From CAYVUM01 sp964619055 (GTDB lineage: Bacteria > Pseudomonadota > Alphaproteobacteria > Rhodospirillales > Defluviicoccaceae): a DNA stretch of 22,530 nucleotides. Below, one piece after another: positions 6,015-14,324 of the stretch (position 1 is its first letter; the number at the start of each line of letters is the position of its first letter). The DNA is taken from the NCBI GenBank assembly GCA_964619055.1, contig CAZUDB010000058.1:1-22530 (forward strand), in the 5' to 3' direction. Made by a program: the position numbers and the translations under genes. Under the pieces are notes generated by a model, which saw only the letters and a list, made by a program, of their open reading frames with translations, searched no databases and had not been told where the DNA came from.

Positions 6015-8548
6015 TCAGATGGCTTCCTTGGCGGCTGGCTTGGCGCGAGCTTCGCAGTGGGCTTACGGCCTTTCGTATTTTCTTTGCGAGCCTGGCGCTT
6101 GGCGTTGCCGCCATCGCCGCCGTTGCAACCGTCTCCGAAGCTATCACTTCCGGGTTAGCGAGAGACGCTACCCGAATTCTCGGCGGCGACATCGAGGTTA
6201 CGCTCACGCATCGTTTCCCGTCCCTCGAGGAGGCTCGGCTCCTCCAAGAAACGACGCGCACTATCTCAACGTCGGTGGAGATGCGGGCAATGGCGCGGCC
6301 GGCGAGCGGCGACGACGGTTCTTCGATGGTCGAGGTAAAAGCCGTCAACCAAGCCTATCCCTTGGTTGGGCGGATCGTCTTGGACGAACCGGAGGTGGGG
6401 AAGAATGGTCTCCACGACCTGTTGGGAAAGCGAAATGGCGCATGGGGCACCGTCGTCGACTCGACTCTCTTGTCTAAACTTGACTTACAGATTGGCGATA
6501 ACGTGCGGGTGGGCGACGCATCGTTCGAGATCAGGGGCACGATTGCCCAGGAACCTGACAGAGTGGCCAGCGTCGCTGCATTTGGCCCTCGACTGATGAT
6601 CGCTGACAAGGCGCTGAGTTCCGCCGGATTGGTTCAACCTGGTAGTCTCTTTCGTCATAAGACGCGGGTGCTGCTGAATGACGGGGTGAATTCATCGTCA
6701 TGGATTCGCAATATCCGGGAGGCATTTCCTGAAGCCGGTTGGCAGGTCCGCCAAGCAACGGAAGCGGCGCCGGGCGTTCAACGCGTTGTCGACCGAGTTG
6801 CCATGTTCATGTCCTTTGCCGGGCTCACGGCGCTCCTTATCGGCGGCATCGGCGTCGCTAACTCGGTGCGGGTTTATCTTGATGGCCGGGCAGGGACCAT
6901 CGCGACGCTCAAGTGTCTAGGCGCGCCGGGCAGTCTGATTATCAAGGCCTACTTGGTTCAGGTGTTTCTGCTTGCCGGCCTTGGCACCGGGATCGGCTTG
7001 GCCATCGGCGCGGGCATCCCATTGCTCCTATTCCAAGCCGTATCGAGCATTCTTCCGCTCACGCTAACCGCCGACGTTTATCCAGCGGCGCTCTTGAAGG
7101 CCGCGACTTTGGGGCTCCTCACCGCTTTGACCTTCTCCCTCTGGCCCTTGGGCGTCGCGCGAGAGGTCCGGCCAGCCATCCTTTTCCGTCACCAGGCCGT
7201 GGGCATCAGCGGACGGCCGCGCCGCGGCATCGTGATAGCTCTGGCGATAACGGCGGCGACACTGGCGGCGTTGGTGGTGGTGACCACGACGGATCGTTGG
7301 TTCGGCACGGTCTTTGTTATTGGCGCGATCGCCGTCCTGCTCGTCCTTCGTGGAAGTGCTGCTGCCGTGACGGTGGCCGTTCAATGGCTTCCAAGACCGC
7401 GTCCGCCGGTCCTGCGGCTCGCCCTTGACAGCTTACGCCGGCCCGGCTCGCCAACGGCGATGGTGCTCACCTCGTTCGGAGCAGGCCTAACGGTTCTTGT
7501 CGCTATTTCGTTGATTGATGCCAATCTACGCGGGCAGATTCGCGATCAGCTTCCGGACAGAGTGCCGGCGTTCTTCTTCATCGACATTCAAGATCACCAG
7601 GTCACCGACTTTGAGACAACCGTCGCTGCCGTGGACGAAGTCGGCGAAATAATACGCGCGCCGGCCCTGCGTGGACGCATTACTAGGATCGACGGCGTGA
7701 GGGCGGAAGAGGCGTTGATTGCGCCGGAAGCGGCCTGGGCACTGCGTGGAGACCGTGGCCTCACGTACGCGGCGGAAAAGCCGCCGGACGCTATCCTAGC
7801 CAGCGGCCAATGGTGGCCCGCCGACTACACCGGCCCGCCCCTGGTTTCCCTAGCGGATGGCATCGCCAAGGGCTTCGGTATTCGTGTGGGAGACACCTTA
7901 ACCGTCAACGTGCTGGGCCGCGACATTCAGGCGACCATTGCCTCGACACGCCGTATCGAATGGCAAGCCGTGCCCCTCGCTTTCACGATCATGTTTTCAC
8001 CTGGTGTCATTGAAGCGGCGCCGCACACGCACATCGCGGTGGTTTACGCGCCGGAAGAGGCCGAGCCGGCCTTGGAGCGGGCTGTCACCGAGACCTTCGC
8101 CAATGTCACCAGCATCAGCACACGGCAGGCGATCGAAGCGGTCAGCGATTTAATGGACCGCATCGGCTTGGGGGTTCGCGCCGCCGCCGCCGTCACCCTG
8201 TTTGCCGGTGCTCTCGTTCTGGCCGGGGCTGTCGCCGCCGACCGCCAGCGCCGGCAGTACGAAACCGTTCTGTTCAAGGTGCTTGGGACCAAACGTGGTC
8301 GTATCGCTCAGATCTACTCCGTTGAGTATGGTCTTCTTGGCCTGATCACTGCTCTGATCTCGGCCGGTCTCGGCACGCTGATCTCATGGGCCGTCGTGAC
8401 CTGGCTGATGCGCCTGGATTGGATGCTCTATGGCGACGTCGTTGGCATCACCGTCGTTGCTTGCATGGCCATGACCCTCCTTCTCGGTTTTGCCGGAACT
8501 TGGCGGCAGCTGGGACAGAAGGCGGCCGCTTACCTTCGCAACGAGTGA
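6011..8548 (+). CDS. ybbP: FtsX-like ABC permease, YbbP type
   Basis: This encodes 845 residues starting inside the ybbA stop. The layout matches YbbP/LolC-type permeases with a duplicated FtsX core. TM1 is near residues 20-42, followed by a large periplasmic MacB-PCD-like domain (about 45-255) and a first FtsX block (helices near 263-285, 312-340 and 358-382). Middle helices lie near 408-427, 433-450 and 480-505, then a second periplasmic domain (about 510-715) and a last FtsX block (718-744, 775-800, 806-832). The coupling region LKCLGAPGSLI in the first block and LFKVLGTKRGRIAQIY in the second resemble the cytoplasmic coupling helices that meet the ATPase. About ten membrane segments in all. 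It works with YbbA; with TesA next door a role in handling periplasmic lipids or hydrophobic compounds is plausible but inferred. Confidence 0.92.
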   Translation: MIRWLPWRLAWRELRSGLTAFRIFFASLALGVAAIAAVATVSEAITSGLARDATRILGGDIEVTLTHRFPSLEEARLLQETTRTISTSVEMRAMARPASGDDGSSMVEVKAVNQAYPLVGRIVLDEPEVGKNGLHDLLGKRNGAWGTVVDSTLLSKLDLQIGDNVRVGDASFEIRGTIAQEPDRVASVAAFGPRLMIADKALSSAGLVQPGSLFRHKTRVLLNDGVNSSSWIRNIREAFPEAGWQVRQATEAAPGVQRVVDRVAMFMSFAGLTALLIGGIGVANSVRVYLDGRAGTIATLKCLGAPGSLIIKAYLVQVFLLAGLGTGIGLAIGAGIPLLLFQAVSSILPLTLTADVYPAALLKAATLGLLTALTFSLWPLGVAREVRPAILFRHQAVGISGRPRRGIVIALAITAATLAALVVVTTTDRWFGTVFVIGAIAVLLVLRGSAAAVTVAVQWLPRPRPPVLRLALDSLRRPGSPTAMVLTSFGAGLTVLVAISLIDANLRGQIRDQLPDRVPAFFFIDIQDHQVTDFETTVAAVDEVGEIIRAPALRGRITRIDGVRAEEALIAPEAAWALRGDRGLTYAAEKPPDAILASGQWWPADYTGPPLVSLADGIAKGFGIRVGDTLTVNVLGRDIQATIASTRRIEWQAVPLAFTIMFSPGVIEAAPHTHIAVVYAPEEAEPALERAVTETFANVTSISTRQAIEAVSDLMDRIGLGVRAAAAVTLFAGALVLAGAVAADRQRRQYETVLFKVLGTKRGRIAQIYSVEYGLLGLITALISAGLGTLISWAVVTWLMRLDWMLYGDVVGITVVACMAMTLLLGFAGTWRQLGQKAAAYLRNE

Positions 8549-8565
8549 TCGCGGCAGGGCGAGAG

Positions 8566-9288
8566 ATGACGCAATCAGCGCAATCGCAACCGGCGGACGG
8601 TGGGCTGATGACCCGCATCGATGCTTATTGCGAGCGCACTAGCTTCGACTTCTGGGCCGAGCCGGTCAATGCGATCACCAATGGCGCATTCTTGCTCGCC
8701 GCCGTCGTTGGCGTGCTGGCAGCCCGGCGCATCGGCCGGCTCGATGCGGGCACCGCGATCCTGGCCGGATTGATCGTTGCAATTGGGATCGGCTCGTTCC
8801 TGTTTCATACGGTAGCGACACGTTGGGCGGCGATCGCCGATGTGTTGCCGATCCAGCTGTTTATCATCGCCTATTTCATCCTGGCGATGCGGCGGTATCT
8901 CGGCCTGCCTTGGTGGGGGGCTGGCGTCATCGGCATCGCCTTCATTCCCGCACAGTTTGTCCTTGTCCAAGCCTTCAGTGTCATTCTAGGTGGCGTTCTC
9001 GGCTCCGGCGTCGGGTACCTACCGGCCGCCCTGGCGCTCGCTGGAACGGCGGTCGTGCTGCTTATCCGGCGTCACGCGGCCGGCTGGCCGCTCGTGATTG
9101 CGACTGCGTTGTTCGCCCTCTCCCTGGGGTTCCGGACAATCGATGAGCCGCTGTGCCACGTTTGGCCGCTTGGCACCCATTTCGTATGGCACCTTCTCAA
9201 CGGTGTTCTGCTCGGATGGCTGCTCCTGACAATGATCCGCCACGGCAATCGTTCCGGCGGAGTCTCGCCGCCGGTGCCGGTTCGCTAG
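8566..9288 (+). CDS. Ceramidase-like membrane hydrolase (alkaline ceramidase / CREST superfamily)
   Basis: This encodes 240 residues from ATG at 8566, 17 bases after the ybbP stop; ATG 8608 is an in-frame alternative. About seven hydrophobic segments are seen. The metal-site pattern of the CREST superfamily is present: Ser77 and His81 in GSFLFH, Asp92 in IADVLPI, and the His205-x3-His209 pair in THFVWHLLN. The N-terminal YCERTSFDFWAEPVNAITN matches the family's opening motif (CE followed by FWAEPxNxxTN). Eukaryotic members hydrolyse ceramide; bacterial members are mostly uncharacterised and may act on other membrane amides or lipids. The tight spacing suggests co-transcription with ybbA-ybbP. 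I am confident of the family, not of the substrate. Confidence 0.87.
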   Translation: MTQSAQSQPADGGLMTRIDAYCERTSFDFWAEPVNAITNGAFLLAAVVGVLAARRIGRLDAGTAILAGLIVAIGIGSFLFHTVATRWAAIADVLPIQLFIIAYFILAMRRYLGLPWWGAGVIGIAFIPAQFVLVQAFSVILGGVLGSGVGYLPAALALAGTAVVLLIRRHAAGWPLVIATALFALSLGFRTIDEPLCHVWPLGTHFVWHLLNGVLLGWLLLTMIRHGNRSGGVSPPVPVR

Positions 9289-9453
9289 CGCCCTTTTGGA
9301 TCATCGAGCGGACGATCGGTATGGTCTCATTGCAACATCTGTCATGCCAACGGGTGCGCGCCGGTTTTCCCTGCTTGCTCGAACGGTTAGGATTTGGGAG
9401 CCCCGATTGGGCTCGCGATTATGTGTCGAGTGCTGGACTCCAGGAGAGACTTT

Positions 9454-9867
9454 ATGGGTGAGTCGACGTTCGATGCCGACCTGACAACGGGGTCCGGGAC
9501 GATGGATGGTGAGCATCGGCTGCAGGTGAGCCTGATTCAGGCGCTTCGTGATGCGGTCGGCGACGGACGGCCCACCGCCGAAGTCGACGAGATTCTCGAC
9601 CAGCTACTTGAGTTCACGAAGGTACATTTCTCATCGGAAGAAATGCTGATGCGTCTCTACTCTTTTGACGGCTACGATGCCCATGCCCTTGAACACAAGA
9701 GTGCAATCGAGCGGATCGAGGGCGTTCGCGAGCAATATCGGGCCGGTAACACCACCATGTCCCTGGAAACCGTCGACACATTGGGACGCTGGATTGTTGC
9801 ACACACCCGGCGAGCAGACCGTGCGCTCGGCGACTTTCTCGCGGCGCTTGGGCCCCGGGCATCCTGA
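9454..9867 (+). CDS. Stand-alone bacterial hemerythrin domain protein
   Basis: This encodes 137 residues from ATG at 9454, with AGGAGA 6 bases upstream, which decides the start. The full set of diiron ligands of a bacteriohemerythrin can be read: His21 (MDGEH), His58 and Glu62 (HFSSEE), His77 and His81 (HALEH), and His117 with Asp122 (HTRRAD). The length is near that of single-domain hemerythrins (about 130). It should bind O2 reversibly at a diiron site in the cytoplasm, for oxygen storage, delivery or sensing. No signal peptide or sensor domain is attached. A perfect 6-bp hairpin (GAGCCC and GGGCTC, 9398-9414) lies in its upstream region. The neighbours give no functional clue. Confidence 0.9.
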   Translation: MGESTFDADLTTGSGTMDGEHRLQVSLIQALRDAVGDGRPTAEVDEILDQLLEFTKVHFSSEEMLMRLYSFDGYDAHALEHKSAIERIEGVREQYRAGNTTMSLETVDTLGRWIVAHTRRADRALGDFLAALGPRAS

Positions 9868-9877
9868 CCGACCGCGC

Positions 9878-10285
9878 CTAAGCGCCACCGGCGAGCGTGT
9901 CGAAGCCGTTGCCGCCGATCAGGGTGTCGTTGCCGGCGCGGTCAAAGAGACGATTGTTGCCGGCGCGGCCCTCCAGCCGGTTGTCGGAGATCCCCTGTGC
10001 CACGATCCGGTCGTCGAAGTCCGAACCGATCACGTTTTCGATCGCGATAACCAGGTCGCCATCGGCATTGGCGTCCAGGGTGATGTCCTGTGTGCCATCG
10101 TCGTCCAGGTCGCCGTCGATGGTGACGTCGCTGTCGACCACAAGCTGATCGGTGAGCGTGCTGACGCCGCCCTTGAGCGCGAGCGCAAAGGTAATGGTGT
10201 CCGCACTTGAGTTGGCGTCGGCCTCGGCCAATGCTTCGCGCAGCGGTGTTTTCCCATCGCTGTTGTCGACGGCATCATTCAGCAT
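9878..10285 (-). pseudogene. Truncated RTX/CSLREA-type calcium-binding protein remnant
   Basis: The frame from about 10285 to the TAG at 9878-9880 gives about 135 residues. The first part (DGKTPLREALAEADANSSAD) matches the CSLREA motif of secreted repeat proteins, with the Cys-Ser replaced by Thr-Pro. It is followed by TDQLVVDSDVTIDGD, typical of the first beta-helix rungs. The sequence then jumps to IENVIGSDFDDRI and about three RTX-like nonapeptides (NDTLIGGNGFDTLAGG). The long middle of such proteins and the C-terminal secretion signal are missing, and there is no signal peptide, so I read it as an internally deleted fragment. An in-frame ORF extends to 10336, but its first 17 residues look like another frame's sequence. 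A short functional protein is unlikely but not excluded. Confidence 0.6.
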
Positions 10286-10571
10286 ATCTGGCCTGCACAC
10301 CGTGTCCGGAGCGGTGCGCCACCAGCCGCGCGACACCGTGCTGCCGCCGGACCTGTTCCAACGCTTTGATCAGCTTGCGTTCTGAACCGACCCCGCAGGC
10401 TCTGCGGCCTGGCGGATCGTGCCCGAGCCGCAAGCCCCTGTTGCAGAATAAGCCGAAACGATCGAGCAGCCGCCCGATATGGCGGCCCGGGCGGCTTGGC
10501 CCGGGGAAAACCCACTGCCATAATGATGGTACGGTCAGACGAGTGCGGAGCCGACGGAAAGGAGCCCGTCT
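10286..10571. other. Intergenic stretch upstream of pqiA, possible gene debris
   Basis: No gene is supported. A minus frame without stops runs from 10577 to a TGA at 10275-10277; its last part (SERKLIKALEQVRRQHGVAR and on to ARYAE) reads like a real protein end but has no ATG start and no family I recognise. The stretch should contain the pqiA promoter, but I cannot point to a convincing -35/-10 pair. The pqiA ribosome binding site (AAAGGAG) is just before 10572. Confidence 0.4.
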
Positions 10572-11816
10572 ATGTTACTGTGTTGCCATGAGTGTGGGCT
10601 CTACCAAGAGGTTTCCCATCTCGCGCCCGGCGAAAACGCCGATTGCCCGCGTTGTAATGCCGCCCTGCTCGAAGGGCCGCGTCACGGCCTGCAGGTTCCG
10701 CTAAATCTCTACCTGACGGGCGTGGTCCTGTTCATCATAGCCAATGTATTTCCCTTGATGACCCTGCGGGTCGAGGGATTGGAACAATCAGGCCATATTA
10801 TTTCCGGTGGTCTGGAGTTCTTCAACCGTGGATTTTGGCATCTAGGCTTACTGTTTTTTCTCGTTGTTTTCATCGTGCCACTCTTCAAGTTATTGGGAGG
10901 CCTGTACGTCGTTGCGCCCTTATATTTCGGCAAGAGGGCGCCGCATGCAGCCGTGATCTTTCGCTGGCTCGAAACCTTTAAGCCTTGGGCAATGCTGGAA
11001 GTCTTTCTGCTCGGCATCTTCGTGGCGTATGTGAAGCTTGTAGACATGGCGACCATCGAGATTGGCGTTGCCCTGATTTCGTACCTCTCGCTGATCCTCG
11101 TTTTGGCCACCGCCGATTCACTGATCGATGCCCATAATATCTGGGAGCGCATGGGCCCCAGGCAGCCCGCGAGAATGCCGCCATCGGTTGGGGCCGCCGG
11201 CGTGCCGTCGATGGTCGCTTGTCATCACTGCGGCATGATCTCGACGGCCACGACGGGCGTTGGCGAGGGCAGGGTACATTGCCCGCGCTGCGCCGCTGTG
11301 CTCCATCATCGCAAGCCGAACAGCCTGACGGTGACCTGGGCTTTGGTGATCTCGGCGATGGTGCTTTACATCCCCGCCAACGTGTACCCGGTCATGACGA
11401 TCACCTATTTCGGATCCGGTGAGCCGGACACGATTTTGAGCGGGGTCGTGCTGCTGTTTGAGGCAGGGATGTGGCCGTTGGCCTTGCTTGTGTTTTTCGC
11501 GAGCATTACGGTGCCAGTGTTGAAGTTGATTGTCATGACCTACTTGCTCATCTCAACTCAGATCGCCTCAACGAAACGGCTGCGCGATCGCGCCCGTCTT
11601 TATCGTATTGTCGAGCTTGTGGGCCGGTGGTCGATGATCGATGTGTTCATGATCGCAATTCTGATAGCGCTCGTGCAATTCGGGACCCTGACGACCATCG
11701 AGGCCGGCATTGGCGTCGTCGCCTTTGCTTCCGTCGTGGTGCTCACCATGATCGCCGCGGAAACCTTTGATCCCCGCTTGATGTGGGACGCAGCAGAAGC
11801 ACGCCATGACCACTGA
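10572..11816 (+). CDS. pqiA: PqiA-like inner-membrane protein with two zinc ribbons
   Basis: This encodes 414 residues, close to the E. coli PqiA length, with AAAGGAG about 8 bases upstream of the ATG. It is built as two repeats. Each begins with a Cys4 zinc ribbon (Cys5/Cys8/Cys25/Cys28 and Cys217/Cys220/Cys237/Cys240). Each ribbon is followed by about four membrane helices with the family motifs IANVFPLMT in the first and IPANVYPVMT in the second. PqiA and its paralogue YebS are integral membrane partners of MCE proteins that bridge the periplasm and move lipids between membranes. The pqiB start lies inside the pqiA end (11-base overlap), so the two are translationally coupled. In E. coli the operon responds to oxidative stress; no SoxS-type site is visible here. 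Confidence 0.93.
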   Translation: MLLCCHECGLYQEVSHLAPGENADCPRCNAALLEGPRHGLQVPLNLYLTGVVLFIIANVFPLMTLRVEGLEQSGHIISGGLEFFNRGFWHLGLLFFLVVFIVPLFKLLGGLYVVAPLYFGKRAPHAAVIFRWLETFKPWAMLEVFLLGIFVAYVKLVDMATIEIGVALISYLSLILVLATADSLIDAHNIWERMGPRQPARMPPSVGAAGVPSMVACHHCGMISTATTGVGEGRVHCPRCAAVLHHRKPNSLTVTWALVISAMVLYIPANVYPVMTITYFGSGEPDTILSGVVLLFEAGMWPLALLVFFASITVPVLKLIVMTYLLISTQIASTKRLRDRARLYRIVELVGRWSMIDVFMIAILIALVQFGTLTTIEAGIGVVAFASVVVLTMIAAETFDPRLMWDAAEARHDH

Positions 11817-13650
11817 TCAACCCGCCACCACATCGGGCCCAAGTGACCCGATCCTACCTCAAGCCAAGATCGAGAAAGGCAGGCGGTTCTCCCTCGTTTG
11901 GCTGATTCCGATTGTCGCCGCGGGCATTGCCGGTTGGCTTGCCTACACCACGATTAGTGAACAAGGTCCGACGATCACCATCACGTTTAGTAATGCAGTG
12001 GCGGTGGAAGCCGGCAAGACCAAAGTCAAACACAAGAATGCCGATCTCGGCGTTGTCACAAAGGTGACGCTTAGCAAGGATCTACAAACGACTGTCATAA
12101 CGGCTGAGATGGACAGGTCTGCGGAGCCGTTCTTGGATAACGACACGCGGTTTTGGGTTGTCCGCGCCCGATTGTCGTTCAGCGGTGTCCAAGGCCTGGA
12201 GACCTTGATCTCCGGTGCTTACATCGAAATGGATCCCGGCAGCCCCGACGCACAAGCCGACGAGGGTGATGTCGTCAAGACCAAGTTTGTCGGATTGGAA
12301 GAGCCGCCCGTGGTGCGTGCCGACGTCCCCGGCACCGAATACACTTTACTCGCCGACCAACGCCGGTCCATTACGCCCGGTTCACCGGTGCATTTTCGTG
12401 GGATGCAGGTGGGCGAAATCGTTTCAGCTGATTTGAGCACGGACGGTAAGCACGTTGTGTTTTCTGCTTTTGTGCGTAAGCCGTTTGATAAGTTCGTTAT
12501 CAACGGTTCGAGTTTCTGGAACGCCAGCGGGATCACCGTTACGGCGTCGCCAGATTTCGAGATTAGAACGGAGTCCCTGGCCACGGTCGTTGCCGGTGGG
12601 GTTGCGTTTGACTCCCCGGATGCCAGGACGCTGAGCGCCACGTTGAGCAAGGCAGCACCGGCGAAGCACGTGTTCATACTTTTCAAGAGTGACCAGGACA
12701 TCGTGCGCCGCACCGCCGATATGGATGAAATCCAGGCGCCTGAAACCGTTGAGGACACGGACGCGGTGTCCGACGACGGCGGCGACGTCCAAGCCGAAGA
12801 CAAGCCTCTGTCACCTGAAGACACGCCCGTTACCTATCTCGTGGAGTTTGATACCTCTGTGCGCGGTCTTTCAACGGGATCCCCAGTGGAGATGCGTGGT
12901 CTCAAGATTGGTGAGGTCCGCGACTTCAGGATGGTCGCAAATCTGGGTGAGGATAATCGCATTGATAAAGATGATATAAGGGTCCTGGTCAGCTTTGAAA
13001 TGCAGCCGAGGGCAACGCGCATCCATTTGTTCGGCGATCGCGCCTTGGATATTGAGGAACGACGCGACTTGATGGAAAAACTGGTTGAACAGGGATTTAG
13101 GGTCAAACTTCAGGGCAATTTCTTGACAGGCTCGAAGTTTCTGGACTTGGATTTCCTTGATAAAGACGAGCTGGCCAAATTCGAAGACCCACTGCGCAAC
13201 TCGTTGATTGAGCTCACGGAAGACGAGCGCCAGCTGTTCGGCGCAGACGTTCTGGCTAAGGTCCCGGCTGCGCCTACCGATCGTCAGCAGATTGAGCAGA
13301 CACTCCGGACCATCTCCGACAGGCTGCAGAAACTACAGATCGAAGGTTTGGTCAGCGATGCCCGTTCGGCGCTGCGGGCCGTCCGTGACTTGGCAGACTC
13401 TCCGGACGTGCGTGCCACGCTGAAATCCGTTCGTGGCGCTGCGGAGCAATTGCAGCCTCTAATTCGGAAAACCGAAACCACCGTCACGAACGCCGGTGAC
13501 ATGCTGTCACCTCAGTCGCAGCTTCGCTACGATCTGAACCAAGCGCTCAGCGAGATGCGCAACGCGCTCCGTTCGCTCCGAATTCTGGCGGACTATCTGG
13601 AGCAACATCCTGAAGCGCTCGTGCGCGGCAAGCAGGGCGCCAGGTTTTAG
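11806..13650 (+). CDS. pqiB: PqiB-like MCE protein forming a periplasmic lipid-transport tube
   Basis: This encodes 614 residues. A cytoplasmic N-terminus is followed by one membrane helix (about 28-48, VWLIPIVAAGIAGWLAYTTI). Three MCE domains then follow: about 54-146 (ITITFSNAVAVEAGKTKVKH), about 173-275 (SPVHFRGMQVGEI) and about 342-445 (SPVEMRGLKIGEV). The C-terminal third (about 485-605) is a long amphipathic helical region with heptad-like Leu spacing, as in the needle of PqiB hexamers. It is longer than E. coli PqiB (546), partly because of an acidic linker between MCE2 and MCE3 (about 300-342). It should assemble into a hexameric channel across the periplasm with PqiA and PqiC and carry phospholipids or related lipids. 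Confidence 0.94.
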   Translation: MTTDQPATTSGPSDPILPQAKIEKGRRFSLVWLIPIVAAGIAGWLAYTTISEQGPTITITFSNAVAVEAGKTKVKHKNADLGVVTKVTLSKDLQTTVITAEMDRSAEPFLDNDTRFWVVRARLSFSGVQGLETLISGAYIEMDPGSPDAQADEGDVVKTKFVGLEEPPVVRADVPGTEYTLLADQRRSITPGSPVHFRGMQVGEIVSADLSTDGKHVVFSAFVRKPFDKFVINGSSFWNASGITVTASPDFEIRTESLATVVAGGVAFDSPDARTLSATLSKAAPAKHVFILFKSDQDIVRRTADMDEIQAPETVEDTDAVSDDGGDVQAEDKPLSPEDTPVTYLVEFDTSVRGLSTGSPVEMRGLKIGEVRDFRMVANLGEDNRIDKDDIRVLVSFEMQPRATRIHLFGDRALDIEERRDLMEKLVEQGFRVKLQGNFLTGSKFLDLDFLDKDELAKFEDPLRNSLIELTEDERQLFGADVLAKVPAAPTDRQQIEQTLRTISDRLQKLQIEGLVSDARSALRAVRDLADSPDVRATLKSVRGAAEQLQPLIRKTETTVTNAGDMLSPQSQLRYDLNQALSEMRNALRSLRILADYLEQHPEALVRGKQGARF

Positions 13651-13653
13651 GGA

Positions 13654-14274
13654 ATGGGACAACGGATGCAGCGTCTTTTCACCTTCCCGGCGGCCATGCT
13701 TGGCACGGTGGCGGCCCTCAGCGGTTGCGCGGACACGCCGCCGAGTCGGTTCTACACTCTGGCTCCGATTGCGAGCCCCGGCGGGGCTTCCGGCGGTGAG
13801 CAGATCGTGACCACGCGCACGCTCGCTATCGGTGTCGGACCTGTGACCTTGGCCTCCTACCTCGACCGTCCCCAGATTGTCCGTCGCTCCGGGTCCTACC
13901 TTCTGGATCTGGCGGAGTTCGACAAATGGGCGGAGCCATTGGACCAGACGATGGCTCGTACCGTGGCCGAGAATCTGTCCGTTCTGCTCGCCACTGACAC
14001 GGTGTTTACGTTGCCACGCGCCCGCTTTCCCAGAGTCGACTACGTGGTCGAGATCGATGTCGAACGGTTTGATTTGGAGGAGGGCGGGGATGTCGTGCTC
14101 CTGAGCCGCTGGGTGTTGCTGGGCCCTGGAGAGCGCACGCTCATCGACAATCGTCGACGCTATCGGGCGACCCCGTCCGCCATTGGGTTCGAAGGACAGG
14201 CGGCCGCCATGAGCGAGACTATTGCTCAACTTAGCCGCGACATTGCCACCGAAATTCGTGCCGCTCCACGTTGA
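13654..14274 (+). CDS. pqiC: PqiC-like outer-membrane lipoprotein (ABC-type transport auxiliary family)
   Basis: This encodes 206 residues from ATG at 13654, three bases after the pqiB stop; ATG 13666 (MQRLF) is an equally good start with slightly better spacing to a GGGA. The signal peptide ends in a lipobox, ALSGC, with the lipidated Cys25, followed by the family opening PPSRFYTLAPI. Later parts (LASYLDRPQIVRRSG and FDKWAEPL) match the PqiC/YmbA auxiliary lipoprotein family. PqiC rings sit on the inner face of the outer membrane and receive the PqiB needle, so the operon is a complete Pqi system. Asp26 follows the Cys; whether the Lol +2 avoidance rule holds unchanged in this group is uncertain. 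Confidence 0.92.
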   Translation: MGQRMQRLFTFPAAMLGTVAALSGCADTPPSRFYTLAPIASPGGASGGEQIVTTRTLAIGVGPVTLASYLDRPQIVRRSGSYLLDLAEFDKWAEPLDQTMARTVAENLSVLLATDTVFTLPRARFPRVDYVVEIDVERFDLEEGGDVVLLSRWVLLGPGERTLIDNRRRYRATPSAIGFEGQAAAMSETIAQLSRDIATEIRAAPR

Positions 14275-14324
14275 CAAATCAAGGCGCTGTGGCTCGCGGG
14301 CCGCACTCTGATGGCGCATGCAGC

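Noticed and set aside
10279..10521. Minus-strand 80-codon frame upstream of pqiA
   Set aside because: Arg/Ala-rich composition typical of a shadow; a different minus frame in the same place looks more protein-like.
12219..12824. Minus-strand 201-codon frame within pqiB
   Set aside because: It is antisense to MCE domains, Ser/Thr-rich and without recognisable features.
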